Assembly (NCBI GenBank): GCA_012295275.1
Contig: CM022668.1
Coordinates: 8,727,541-8,791,540, forward strand
DNA: 64,000 nt
DNA from: Chrysomallon squamiferum
Lineage: Eukaryota; Mollusca; Gastropoda; Neomphalida; Peltospiridae
Direction: 5' to 3'
The notes below the pieces were generated by a model. It worked only from the letters and a program-made list of their open reading frames with translations. It was not told the DNA's origin and ran no database searches. Position numbers and translations under genes: made by a program. This document shows positions 34,766 to 49,777 of the stretch, one piece after another (position 1 is the first letter of the stretch; each line of letters starts with the position of its first letter).

Positions 34766-37700
34766 ATAATAGTAGTAATAATAATGACAATGAAAGACAA
34801 TAATGATAATAACAATAATAATAATAATACTATTGCTACTACCAATAATAATAATAATGATAATGACAATACTACTTACACACATACATAAAATAATAGA
34901 TTTAAATCTGATTTATAAAATAAATAATTAAATCATAAATAAATAAATAAATAAATAAAACATACATGCATACATACATAGATATATACATACACACATA
35001 CATGCATAAAATAATAGATTTAAATCTGATTTACAAAATTAATAATTAAATAAATAAATAAATAAATGAATAAATAAATGTATGTATAAATAAATAAATG
35101 AATAATCGATGTACATATAAATAGATAAATTAATTAATAAATAAATAAATAAATAAATAAATAATAGATGTACGTATAAATAAATAAATTAATAAATAAA
35201 TTAATAAATAATTAAATAAATAAATCAATGTATGTATAAATAAATAAATAAATAAATAAACAAACAAAACAAACAAACAAACAAAACAAAACAAAACAAA
35301 ACAAAACGGCATCATCAACTCACGAGTGGATCGTCCAGACAGCTGTCGTTGAAACTTGCTCGTTTCTCGCGAAAGAAACACGACTCACTCTGATCAGAAC
35401 CACGAGCGCTGGACGACTCAGACAGCCTGGTCAGCGAACTCACGTCGCCAGGAGAGAACTGTCCACCCGTCCCACTGACCATTATCTCGTAGAACCTTTC
35501 CGGAACCTCCTCCCCTCCTCCTCCTCCGTAGGAGTGCGAATTCAGAAAACATGAAGCAGTATTTTCCTCATCCAGGGAATTGTTCAGCCAGTCGGAGCCC
35601 TCACCTGCCAGCATCTCACTGCTGCCGATGATCACCTCCCCTCCACACGAGGTCATGAAGATTTCGTCCTCTTCCCAGTGGTAGCCATCTAAAACGCTGC
35701 TGCCGGAGTTGGTGAAGGTGGAGATGGCAGGGTAGGCGTGGAGGTCATCATCGGTGGATCCTCCGATGTCCGAATTGAGGCTGGACAAGCTGTGATGCAG
35801 GTCGGTGACGGTTTTCGACAGGTTTGCGATCTGTCGCGAGATCAGCTCAAACTCTTTGGGTTCGACGGAGTCGGTCGCGCTGTCCTGACCCCTGGTGGTG
35901 GTGGTGGTGGTGGGGGGCCGGGCAGCCTCGGAAGAAACGGCTCGGTTCGCGTCGCAGTCTCGACTGCTGTTTGAAAAGAGGCTGGATCGCGAGTCTGGAC
36001 CCGCGGGACACAGGCTGTAGAACCTGCTGTTAAAACGAGTCTGTTCTTCACTGGGCGACTGTCGGTTTTCGTCTGCAGGGACATCATCGTCATCATCACC
36101 ATCATCATTTCTAACACCCTCTGAACCGTCCTCGGTTCGACACTGTGCTGTACTAGAGTTAGCAGAGCTCATTGAACGTTGCTGACACGACGTACAGCGT
36201 GACTCAGTTTCTCGACCGCTACATTTCTCTGGTGCAGGGTTCTGGGCTGTTTTGTCAGCTCTGTCACCGTGGCAACAGGATGGTTCGGTCTGTTCCTGGG
36301 TCCTAAGGCCTGGCTTGTTGAGGTGTCGGTCGATGTCATCCTTGGAGAACTGCAGCAGCCAGTCTTCAGCATATGCAGTGTTAAACTTCGTCACCGAAAC
36401 TGGAGAGGGAGTGGATGTCTAAAAATAGAAATAATGCTTATTATTATTATATACCATGTGTGTCTGTGCATGTATGTGCATTCCTGTGTGTGTGTGTCTG
36501 TGCACTCATGCCTGTCTGTGTGTGTCTGTTTGTGCATGTGCGTGCAAATACATCATGTGTGTGTGTGTGTTTATGTCTATGCATGTATGTGCAGCTAGGT
36601 AAGTATTTTTGTGTGTGAGTATGTAAATATCACCAAGTGGATTACCTACCAGATATTTAATTAAAGAAATGACTATAATTTAAAAAGAACTGTATTAATA
36701 ATACTGATACTGGTGATGTTGATGATGATGATGATGATGATAGTAAATTAAAGAAAATTATTCTTGCAAAATATATTTGTCACCAACACATTAGAAAAAT
36801 ATAACTAATGTTGTTTTGTTTTGTTTTTGTTTTTTTAATTACACTTATCTCTTTAAGTTATGTTTATAGAGTGTGTTTCCTGGATTTTTTGTTCAGGCTT
36901 GTAAGCATGTTTCTAAATTACCTGGAAGTTTGTCAATGTCATTTAAATGCAAAATACTTTCTCTAATATTTGTGTTTGTGTGTAAAATTACTTTTAGAAA
37001 TGTTTCCATTGTTTCCTTTGGATTCCACACAGGTAAGTTGTAAGGCCTCTTTTCTTTTTCTTTCAGCTTCTCCAGAAAATCTACAGTTTTAATCCTTTCT
37101 CCACTTGAGTTGCTCTTCCCTGATAAACTCGTCTGAAAGAGTTTTAAAAAGTAAAAGTTGCAGTAGTAGTTGCAGTAGTAGTAGTAGTAGCAGTAGCAGC
37201 AGTTGTTGTAGTAATAAAAATAAAAGACAAAAGAAAAAGTTGCTGCTCTTAAAATCCAACAAAAGAAGGGGAAAAAAAGATGAGACAATGAAAAATAAAT
37301 TTGGTTTAACTTTATCAAGTAAAATAAAAGAAAAAAGAAAAAGGAAAGGAAATTTTTTAATATATTTAAAAAGAATATTAAAATCTGAAATGGTCAAAAC
37401 TGATAAAAAAAAAAGAAAAAAAAGAAGAAATTAATTAACCTGCAATACTAGAAAACATCAGCACAATGAAAGATGTTATTTTATTTTTCATTTATGCCCA
37501 CAATGGTAACAAAACTACTTCATTTCGTATTACACGTTTTAAAACGTGAAATACTACAATTAAAAAGAGATTCTCAGTCAACAAAGGTTAACAATTTCAC
37601 CTCAAAAGTGAAAATTCACTCGACAAACAACTGTTTTTAATATTACCTGTGAGGTATAGAGTCTCTGTATGATCTCCTGAACTCTCTGCAACACTGTGGA

Positions 37701-40700
37701 CTCATCAACACTCAGACACAGAGCTCTACGTCGAAAAGCTCTCAGACACTCGGAGGCTTTGGGCCCGCGAATGTCCATCTCCGAAAACGATGCTGATCTC
37801 TCCGGCACTTTGCCGCTGTCCCAGTTGCCGTCCAGGAAATCTTCGTACTTTGAGGTAGTTCGAGGCTGACGCAAGGGAGACAAGTCCGACTCCGATTTAG
37901 CTTTGATAAGGCACACGTTGGGTAGGGTGGGCGATGTGAGGGTCAAGGTCAGTGTGTGGGCGATGGAACCCGCTGACGAAATGGACAGTGGTCGGACGGT
38001 TTCCATGGAAACGCTGTCCTTCATGACCAGGGGTCCGGAGTGGTGGTGGTGGACGTCGTGCTGGTTGTGCATCAGCTCCTGGACGTTTTTGTTGTGAAGT
38101 ATTTCCCACTCGTCGTCTTCGGGAATGTCTTCCAAGATTTTTTCTTCGCTTATGTGAAGAGAGGTCATGTGACCCAAACCAGAGTCCTCTCTGGAGGAGC
38201 TGGAGGATCCCGACACATCCTGGTAGAAAATGTCAGTGGCCAGGACACTGCCGTCATTCACACTGGTTTCATCTTCACTGGAATTGCAGCTGCTGGCTTC
38301 CGATAAACTGGCATTATCTTTCCTCAGGTCAAACACAGGTCCTTCTGCAACAGAATTACCTCCCTTGCGGTCACCATCTTTGGCACAGGGTGGCAGGAGC
38401 TTGTTTTGCATAGATGTCGTTTTGAGAGTGACGGGAATTCTCGAAGGGAGTTCAACCTGAGTAACTTTTGGAGACGCGACGCACTCCTGGAAGATTGGTA
38501 TTTTCGATATCTTGCCCAGTTCGCTGTGAATGGTTGGGGTTGGAGGTGAGGTGATGGGTGGTGGTGACCTCAAGTCGCTGATCTCTGATGTTTTCTTGGC
38601 AGCATCTTCGAAAAACTTCTTCATGTTCTGCACCTTGTGTCCGGGACTAAGCACGCCTTCCCCGCTCGACGTGGACACCTGGGACGAGAGACTGTGGGAC
38701 GACGTCCTCATCTCGTAACTGTGAGCCGAATTCTCCATCGCAGAGTCGGGATCACTGGAGAAATCCTGCAACTGTCCTTTCACTCTGCCTGCTGCTGCTG
38801 CTGCCACATCGACCGCTTTCTCCGAATCTGTAATGCACTCGTCGCTCTTGGTGCCAGGGTCGGCGAACTCTTTCAGAGCCTCGGGCTGAATGTCGCTGGA
38901 CATCGTCGAATAGCCATCGTCCTTGCTACCGGATCGCTCCACTCGGACGCTGTCGAAGCTGGTGTCTGTCGTGGAGTGACTCTTCTGCTGGTAGATGGTC
39001 ACGTCCTGACTTCTCACCCGCTCGATGACGTCCTGCACAAGAAATGCTGCGAGGTCTCTCTGTCTCTCGACAGTGAGGTTTTCACACAGGTACGGCAGAC
39101 CGTTCTGATCTAGCACCAGCCCGTTTTTTACTTTATCCGACTCTTTCACTGGATTGAACTTTATAGTGGAAGTGGAAGTGGATGTGGAAGTGGAAGTTTC
39201 ACTGCTACTTTCACTTTCGTTTCTGACAACGGAGCCAAAGGAACAAGAACTTTCACCGACGGGTAAAGATGATTTACGTTTAACTGAAGGGGAAGGTGGC
39301 ACTTGTGTTACTGGAGTAGATGGATTTGATGTGGTTGTGGTGGCTGTTTTCTCACTGGGAGGGACATCTTTTGACTGTGGATTTGTTATGTTTCGTTTAC
39401 TGGTGGGCAACAAAGGTTTAGTTTGATTTACAGGTGAACAGTTTTTTGAAACTTTTGGCTTTTTAGGAACAGGTGGAGGAGCCTTTCTTGGACTCACTGG
39501 GCTCATCAATGGAATCTTTGAACACACAGATTTTGACTTATTTGCATCAGAATGTTCAGACTTAGGAGTTGACGTTTTTGGTGAACTTTCCTTTGAACTC
39601 TTGCTAGAAGAATCCGAATGCTCCTGACCAACTGAATCAGCAGCACAACGTGTTTGTCCATTTTCCGACTTTTCCAATTTCTCCACTTTTTTGGAATCAT
39701 CGCCGTTCTTTTCACAACTTACAACACTTTTCGAGTTCTCTGCTCTCATCTCCGGTTTATTTGCTTGCTGAGGAGAGGTGAAAGATTTAGCTTCTTCGGC
39801 ACTGGACGAACTCGAAGAGAACCCACATAACATGAACTGCTTGTCTCTGGGAGCCAGAATTAGATTGTCTGGCCTCAGAGGCCTGCAACCAGCTAACCCG
39901 TAAGCTTCATCGACAACCACAGTTGACTTTCCTTCCTTGACAATAATGGTTGCATACGGTCCCGATTTGTTCTGAACAACTGGCTTCCCACCAGCCATGT
40001 TGAAAAACATACCCTGTGGAGTCATGCTTGGTGGGTATTCCGATTTGTGGCTGGCAGGGGAGAGACAGATAGGTGACCAGTCTGAGAGAAAGTCATCGTC
40101 CAGAGGCAGGTCGCCATCCATGCTGTTGTCGAGGAGTTCGTTGAGCGACATCGTCGACTCTGTGTCACAGTCAGTGTTGACAGGTCTGCAGTCGCTATCC
40201 TCGTCACTGTAGTCGTAGTAGTACTGACTGTGAAATGGAACACTCTGTTTTGATTGGCTGTTGTGACTGGAACTCTCTAATTTGGGAGAACCTTCCCTTC
40301 CTCCTCCCTGACTATGACTGTGACCTTGCCTGTGTTTTGATGAGTCCAGTGGGGTGCTGTGTCTTGGTCCAGTGAGTTTACTTTCTGGAGTCACTTCGCA
40401 AGGTTTTTGCCTGATTCCGTTAGAAATACTTTCTTTGGGAGAATCAGCAGACTTTTGTCGTGGAAGAACGTTGGCAGACAGAACCGGAATTCCTCTCGAA
40501 GAAACGCGAGGACTACCCGAAACCGGGCTGTTAACAGTTCTCTGATTGGTGGACAGGTTCTTTTTCTGCTGCAGAGAATCAGGCTGCCTCTGCTGAGGAA
40601 TTTGATTGGCTGACAAAACAGGTGTTCCTTTAGAAGACATGGGAATTTTACTCTGCACACTGGGAGAGGCACTTCTGTTCCCACCCGCACTTCCGTTAGT

Positions 40701-41750
40701 GGGAATTACTTTTGAATTACTCTTTGTCCTTTTATGAAGCCTTGATCCGGCTTTCGCTAACTGAAGCCTTCCTGACTGTAAACCCCTGTCCAGAGACTTG
40801 GAACCAGCCTCAGCCACACTGACGTGCTTTACCTTCGGACTCGTGTTGTTCACTGGAAATTCAGTCTCAATCTTCGTGTGAAGGACAGGTCCACTCTTGG
40901 ATCTGGGTGGGTTCTTGCGGTCCGCTGGGCTGGATGTCGTTGAGGACAAGTTCCTGATGGGGCTGGCTGACGAAGGAATGCTGGAAGGACTTCCAGTAGA
41001 TGACCGACTTGACTGTCCATCCTCTGTCTGTCTGTCCAGTTTGTCCTTGAGCCACGGTGGTGGTGAACTCATCTGAGGTTTGCCTGGACTGTCGTCAAAC
41101 ATCTGAAAAAAAAAAAAAAAAAATTAAATTTAAAATTACTAATTAAATATAAATAAAATTAGTAGAAAAGAGAAATAAATAATAATATGGCACAAATAAT
41201 GTATATTTTAATTATAAATTGATATTAAAAGAAAATAATAATAAAAGGGAAAAAAATCAAATGAATTAATAAGTAAAATAACTAAGTAAATAAATAAAAG
41301 AAAAAGAACTACAACAAAACATTTAAGAAAATCAATATAATAACAGCAGCAGCAGTAGTAGTAATAGTAGTAGTAGAAATAATAATAATAATAACAACAG
41401 TAAGAACAACAATAATATTAACAAAAACACAAAAAGAAAAATAATCAACACAAATTTTAAAATTAAAATTATCATTAACCTCCAATCTTTACCAAAAACA
41501 AATTTAAATTTTTTTTTAAAATAAAATGGTTTATATATTTAAATACTGATAACATAATAATAATAATAAGAAGAAGAATAATAATAAGAAGAAGAAGAAG
41601 AATACATTTTTGAAAACTATTCATTGTTACTTACATAGTCACTGCACATACTCTGTATAGACTCAGTACTGTTTTCGAGAAAGGCTGGAGTTGGTCCCCT
41701 TGGTTTGTTGGTCTGGAGTTTGTGTTGAGGTAGATTAGCTTGCTGTGAAA

Positions 41751-41797
<47 letters not shown>

Positions 41798-44700
41798 AAA
41801 AAAAATAAAATAAAATAAAATAAAATAAAATTTTAATTAAATTAAATTAAATTAAATAAATAAATAAATAAATAAATGATTGATTAAAAATAAATAAAAA
41901 TAAAATAAAATAAAATAAAATTTTAAAAATGTTTTTAAAAATATAATAATAAAATGAAATACCAAAACCAAATATAAGTAAAAAAATAAACAATAAATAT
42001 AGATAAAGGGTATACAAACAGAAATTAAAGTCGACACAAAACACAAACAAAAACAATTTTTTTATCTTAATAACTAAAATGAATAAAAAAATAAAAGATG
42101 AAGAATAATTTTTACTGAAGAAGACCTTTCTGAAACAAAAATCTATTTCACTGCAAAGAAATATGAAAATATTTACTTCATAATAACACAGACATGGACT
42201 AACACTAAAGAATTTTTTTTTTTGTATTCTCAGTCAGTTTTGGGTTAGAGGCTGGAATGGGAAATTGCCTGTTGGAAGTTTATATTATATTATATTAGAT
42301 TAGATTAGATTAGATTAGATTAGATTAGATTAGATTAGATTAGATTAGATTAGATTAGATTAGATTAGATTAGATTAGATTAGATTAGATTAGATCGTAT
42401 CGTATCGTATCGTATCGTATCGTATCGTATAGTATAGTATATAGTATAGTATATTACAGTATATTCTAAACAAAGAAGTGGGTATATTGAAACACAGTGC
42501 AAGCAGTAGCTGAACATACCTCTGTGTGGGTTTGAGTAGGAGAGCTGGATGGTGGTGGTGGTGGTTGAGGTGAGGTTTGTGTTGTGGCTGCCTCTGCAGT
42601 TTTGGTGACAGGTGACAACATCTTGGCTGATGTTTTACAAGTGGAATGAGACTGAAATGTGCAAACACAAAGTTTTGAAATTAATTAACACCACTAGCCA
42701 TTGGATTTATATCCAGATTCAAAAACATTTACTGATACTAAATTAGAAAACAGTTATATATATATATATTAAATTAGAAAACAATTATATATATATAAAT
42801 ACATTTACCTGTTTTTTATTTAATTTAAATCCCTCAAGATATGTTATTATTTATATATTTATTTATTTATTTATTTATTATTATATATTGTGTACTTATT
42901 ATTTGTTTATTTACTTATAATAAAAATTGTTATTATTATAATTATTTGTACTTTTTTTAAATAACATTAATTACTACTCCATGAATTTGATAAAGTCACA
43001 AATATAATGTTTATTATATATTATATTATATTATATTATATTATATTATATTATATTATATTATATTATATTATATTATATTACACTACATTATATAGAG
43101 ACAAAATTCACTTCCACATCAGCAAACATTTCAAGCAATATTTAAAACTGTCAAGGGAGGTAACTCTAAGCAGGCTGTACCTGAGAATCACTTGAGTATC
43201 TGAGTCGCTGTTGAAACATGTAGTTCAGTTGTCTGTTCTGATGTTCTAAGTCATGGACTCTGCCCTGCAGTTTCATACATTCCTCTCGTAATGTCTGCAA
43301 AATCAAATTTAATGATGTCAGTTAAACAAGAGAAACAAAACAGAAATCCATTGCAACATCATCATAAATGAATTTCACTATATCAGTATATATATATTTT
43401 TTTTTTTTTAAAAGCCAGTTAAACATGTTAAATTAAAAACAAAATCGCAGTCTAAATAAATCTTGTTTATTCCATATCACTGCTTGTTCATTGTTAGCCC
43501 ACCTATGGTAATTGAGGCAATAAGTTTAAATCCATAATTTGTAATATCCTAAAAGCTGTTGTGTTTGTCTGAGAGTTTGAAGAGATCATTCTTTCATAAT
43601 AATAAAGTACTAAAATGTTAAAAAAAAAAAATAAAAAAATCAGAGAAATAACAAATTTAACATATGTATATATATTTTTTTTTTTCCCCCAAAGTTAACA
43701 ATTATTTTACACGTTCACTGAACTAGAAATATTCCTAAAAACAAATACACATATTTTTTTGGTTCCATTTTTTAACTCTGGGTATCTAGAATATTAATAA
43801 TTCACTTTTCCACTGAACTAGTAATATTCCTAAACACAAATATACAATTTCTGCCTCCATTTTTTTTTATCTCTAGGCATCTAGAATATTAATAATTCAC
43901 TTCTTCACTTTTCCACTGAACTAGTAATATTCCTAAACACAAATATACAATTTCTGCCTCCATTTTTTTTTATCTCCGGGTGTTTGGCATATTAATAATT
44001 CATTGCTTCACTTTTCCACTGAACTAGTAATATTCCTAAAAACAAATATACAATTTCTGCCTCCATTTTTTTTAACTCTGGGTGTTTAGCATATTAATAA
44101 TTCACTTTTCTAGCAACATTCCATACCTTCTGTGCTAGGAGAGCCTGCACCACCTGGTTTGCGATTTCATCAAGGCACTTTTCATACTGCTGCCGTTGTT
44201 GTTCATTCTCCAGAACCAGCGACGAGTTCTCTGCTTCCAGCATCTTCAACCGCTGCAGCAACAACTTCGATTTGTCCTGCTCATCCCCCTTTCCATTCAT
44301 CTGTAAGATGACAATAACGATGATGACGATAGGAATGATAATATGTGTAATAAAAATAACGATGGTAGCAATAAAAAATCATGGTGACTGTGATGTTTTA
44401 TAATGACTCTAAAGTAATAGTTGAAGGTAATAATAATAATATAATAATAATAATAATGATAAAGAAGACACCATTTCATTATAGCTGTGATATTAAAATA
44501 ACCACATAATTGTTAGTATTATCAATTCATTGGAAGTTATATTTTAATTTAAATTTATTTTTATTTTAAAATCAGTATAGTACTTGTTTATTCACTTTTC
44601 AAAACAAATTTTAAATTTTTATTTTTTTTAAATTGTTTTTTATTTTATGGACTTGAAAATGTACCTGTGACTCCATTTTCTTCACTTGATTGAGCAACAT

Positions 44701-45880
44701 CATGTTTTCCCGTTCCAACTCTCCAATCTGTGTGCGAGACTTCTGAAGATTTACCTGAGACAAACAGTTTAAGATACTGTAACAATTGTAATAATAATAC
44801 TTGATTAGCAATGGTCACAATAAGTCATACCAGACTGAGTGCATGTAATGATTTATACCAGAAACAGGTTCGGTTTATCGAGGTGTTAACATTTTCTTCT
44901 TTTTTTTTTGTTTATTTGCAAAAGCTATTTTAAATTTGTCTAATACATAATGGCATATTAATAGGATAGAACTAGTAAATTGACATCACAAATATATATA
45001 TAAAAATATATGAATAAGAGCACCTTGCATGTTTTTGCTTAAGTTTTTTTTATATTTTATTAAATCAGCTAATAAATTTGTTATGGAACATTCTCTACTG
45101 CAATGCAAGCAATAGCAAACACTGTACTTTTTTATTGGTCAAAGCTCTCATTTGTGAGAGAAAAAAAATGGAATCAGCACTGTTTATTTAATTGATTTTG
45201 GATACACACATTTTTGGAATTTTCTGCTGCGATATTTTCAAAAAAATTTTTACATTATTATTCTCATCTCATTTATTTTTGTTTCAACATTATCCTACTA
45301 CATTTCAATGCTGGCGTCTTTTATATACTTATTCTCACTTCAGTTATTGTTATTTTCAAAATAAATATTTTTTGTTTTGTTTCTATAATACAATCATGCT
45401 ACACTTTGATGTCACCATCTTTTTGTGTTGTAATTCTCACCTCAAATGTTGCTGCCAGGTTTGTTTTCTCCTGTTTCAGTTGATCTATCTTCACCTTGTA
45501 CTGCAACATACCACAAACCATCTCTTCCATTCTGAAAAAAAATTAATAAAATATCCAGATATTAATCATGTTGTACCATCTCCAATCAGAAAAATGTATT
45601 TCTGAGTTTACAAACTGGTATCTGCCTTCTTCTGAAATGAAGAAACAGAAAGACATATTTTAATTAATGAGACGTTAAGTTTTTGAAGGTTGGCATCCAT
45701 TAGGTTAAATTTGATACTGGTTCTAGAAATACAGTGACAAAGTACTGAAGTTATAAACACATAACATTTACAGATGTGTTTTAATATTCTGTTCATAGCA
45801 CCCTAATGGGGCACAACTGTAAGGGTGAGAATCATGAACCTATAAAGATTAAAAAAAACAGTTACTGATATGAAATAAGC

Positions 45881-45932
<52 letters not shown>

Positions 45933-45975
45933 GTTATTATTTATTAACATTGTTGTTGTTTTGTTGTTGTTGTTG

Positions 45976-46006
<31 letters not shown>

Positions 46007-49000
46007 TATTAGGAAGGTATCTTATATATGAACCTTCTTGTATGCAGGAAAATATATATCACAACTTCAAAAATAAAAATCATGTTAAACAATGACACAA
46101 AATCTATCTTGATTTTACAGACAATTCTGAAAATTTACATCATAAAGTAATGAATAAACATATTTCTTTTTTATAGACACTGTCTATAGATAGATCAACA
46201 AGTAAATAAACAAATATACCAGAAGACAACTTAACAAAAAAATATTTTTAAAGAGAATTATTTCACTTGCAGACTGTTATTTTATGAAAGCAATATTTAG
46301 ATCATATTTTATACAATTGTAGACAAATCCCAAAACAGTTTATGAACAGCAAATGAAGCACGCATTATTACAACATTATCTTCTTTTAACACATAATTCA
46401 GTCTTCTGTAACAGTAATTGTCCTATGATTCATTTTATACACCTCTGTTAGTTCTACATTTGAAAAGACAGTTATATAGCTGTTTAAAACTGACACATTA
46501 TAAATCTTATTCTAATCTCTAGTTTCTTTGTGGTTCATTCATGTTTTCTTTAGGGACCTTGATATCCCTGACTTGACAGTACTTATTAGTACTCAAGATT
46601 TTTTTTTTTTTTTATATTTTTTAACAGACAGTGTATATATCAGTATTCAAGATTTATATTTTATTTCCACAAATTTTATCAGAACTCATGATTATTATAT
46701 TTAACCATCCAATATTTATCAATATTCAGTATTGAAAATCTGTTATCCAAAATGCTTAGGACTGCAAGTGTTTCAGATTTTGGAATATTTCAGAATTTAG
46801 TATATAAGATAGCACTAATAACAGAATCCAAGTCTAAATACAAATTCCATTTTATTTTATATACAACTTATACAAATAGTCCACAGGTATTTCAAAAAAA
46901 TATTTTTTATAATTTTGAGTATAAAATAAAGTTTGTGCATGCAGAACATTGCAAATTCTGTAAGATATCATTATTTATACAGCTTGGAAAAGATTTAGGA
47001 TTTTGGAGATTTTCAGTTAAGAGATCCTCTTCCTGTTTAAATTATTATTTTATTTTTTTAAAACACACTGAAAACCACTTAAAAAACACCTGTTTTCCCA
47101 TTCAAACAAACAAAATCTTCAGAAATGATCTCATGGGAGAAATATTTTAGATTTAACATATACTTACAACTCATTTACACTTAAAACACATCTTCCTTTT
47201 TTCTCATCTAGATTTCTTTCTGTAAAATCTATCACAAGCTCTTTCAGTTAATCAACTGTTTCTTTGAATTAGCATTAATGGACTCTACACATTAGTTCTG
47301 GGAATTTAATATCAAGTAATTATGACATGAAGACAATTTATCATCAGTTATTTTCAGCAAATTTAAAATACATAATTTTTAGTTGCATATAAACATCTTT
47401 TCAATCTATTATTTATTCTTCATTTTTGGAATAAAAAAAATAACATACAAAAAAAACAACTTAGAAACGGTTATACATTATCTTTCAACTGATTTTCTTT
47501 CTATTATTTTCCTTTATTGTACATTATACTCAACATTATGCAGAATTAATCTTAAATTTCAAAACTGAAAAATAATAATTTTAGTTGTAGCTGGCAAATA
47601 GTTATTTTAACATTTTTATACTCTGTATTGATATTCTTTATTAACTTTTATTATTATTATTTATTGTTTTATTTACTTATTAATTACTTAATTCATTCAT
47701 TCATTCATTCATTTATATTTCTAAGTCTGTTTGTTTACAAAACTGTAGTCCAAAGGAAATTTCTAAGATACAAGATACCTAATAACAGCTTGTTATTTAA
47801 CATATACTCACTAATGTACAGACACAAATTCACACCTTTTCAATCTTCTTCATCAGCTAATGCATATTTGTTATTTATTTAGAAACGATTAATCATAACA
47901 GATTAGTGTTAATCTCTACAGCGTAACAGATAAGCAAGTAACCAGCCTCGCTATCATCTCCTCACATTGTTTCCATCTGATTCAAATGGCTGTTATGACT
48001 GACAGTTTATCCATGTTTTAGTAACTACTTAATTCAAAATAAACAAAACAAACAAGTAAACAGGCCTTTTCTTCTTTTCTTTAAACACAGTAAATCAGTG
48101 TCTTACTCCATAACACAGATGTTCAAAATGGCTGCTTCACTGGTTCTTTTGATAGAATTTTAATCATTTTATGTGAAATTATTAATTCTGAAAATATATA
48201 ATTTTTTAAATTTAACTTTGTAGGCACAACTGTTAATGTTGTCTTCTATTATAACTCCCACAACCATCACAAGACTGAATAAAAACTGTTTAAAACAGAT
48301 CATTAATCTGTAATTTAAACTGACTAAATAAATTAGAAATAACAAATATTTTTGTACACACACCTGTTTTGTCCAGTGAGGTAAATTAATGCAAAATACC
48401 AGCTCCTGACATTAGCAATTTTTATAACATATTCATACCTGCCAATCCAGTGGTCTTTTTTTAACACAGTTTCTAATCAGTATAGTTTGGAAACAATATA
48501 GTAAATTTTCTGAACTATCAATCCATTCATTTCTCATGATGTCACCATAATTAGTATCCAAAGTGACTTCATCAAAAATTATGCAAACAATATATATATA
48601 TATATGATTCTTCAACTGAAATTTAAATATTTCTCCACAGAATAAGGTACCTTTTCATGGTACAAAGTCACATCTAACTGCTGCACCTTATGTTGTCAAA
48701 AATTTACATCTTATATAGGTCCCAGGCTTTAAGTAAAGTCAAAACAACTGGTACAAATTTAACAAAGTTAAAATTTAAAGCAATGTACAAATTGTCTCCA
48801 CAATAATGAGTACATGCCACCTTAAACCTCTCCATCTGGTTAAACTTCTCTTTGTGGTTCTTTTACATGTTTAATCAGGTCACTGGTCACCATCTGTCAT
48901 ATCTGTCTGCTTCTGACAAGATTTAGGAGTCGTCTGGCCTATGTATCATCTGTTACATATATATGTGTATAAATTATATATGTCCTGTTAGACCTGTCTG

Positions 49001-49746
49001 TGTTACATATGTAATACCAATAGTTAACTATCAACACCTGTCCTGAAGACTCAGATTAATTTGTCTTTATTTTTTAAAATTATTATTCCATAGGCTTTTG
49101 TTTTTAACCTTTGTTTACTTTATGTACACTAGAATAAATATATATACATTTTTAATTATATGTTATTAAAGTTAAAAGTAAATGTTGGTGTTTCAAACAG
49201 TTCTGGTTTTTTTTGGTTGTTGTTTTTATTGCTCTATATATACCATATTGAAATACCGTGCAATTCCCCAGGTTAAATTGTGTTTTTGTTTTTATTCTTT
49301 TTAAAAATAACTGGAGATTTTGTACATTACTATTAAAAATGTCCTCTTTTTAGGCATTTTGCAGCTCAAACCATAACATTTATTTCTCTGTGTATAGTGC
49401 TGAAAATTTTGCCAGTTTCAGAAAAAACAAATTAATTGAAAATAAAAGAAAAATATGATACATACACAAGATGTTATATTTTAATTACTTAAATATATTA
49501 AAAATAATATATTATCTTTTTCTCCTGTGTTTATAGTGTAGTACCTTTCATTTAATTTCATCACCAAAGTAAACAATTATCTGACAATGGTGTTGCTTAT
49601 TTCATCTGTAACATTATTTATGTAAAATGTATCTCAAAAATACAAAAATGAAAATGGCAGCTTCCATTCCTTTTCAAATTTTTTCTTATTTTTCTCTAGT
49701 TTTACTTTATTATTGCCAATGATTGGTCACCACTATTAAACAAATA

Positions 49747-49777
<31 letters not shown>

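Noticed and set aside
34254-34870. Poly-Leu and poly-Thr proteins
   Set aside because: Translation of an AGT/AAT array; only 34403-34517 is a real exon.
36427-36618. Cys/Val-rich proteins around 36.4-36.6 kb
   Set aside because: Translation of TG-rich intronic repeats.
42289-42395. Telomere-like array
   Set aside because: The unit is TTAGA at period 5, not TTAGGG or TTAGG.
45192-45605. 137-residue plus-strand frame overlapping an exon
   Set aside because: Antisense to NCKAP5 exon 2 and T-rich intron; no coding features.
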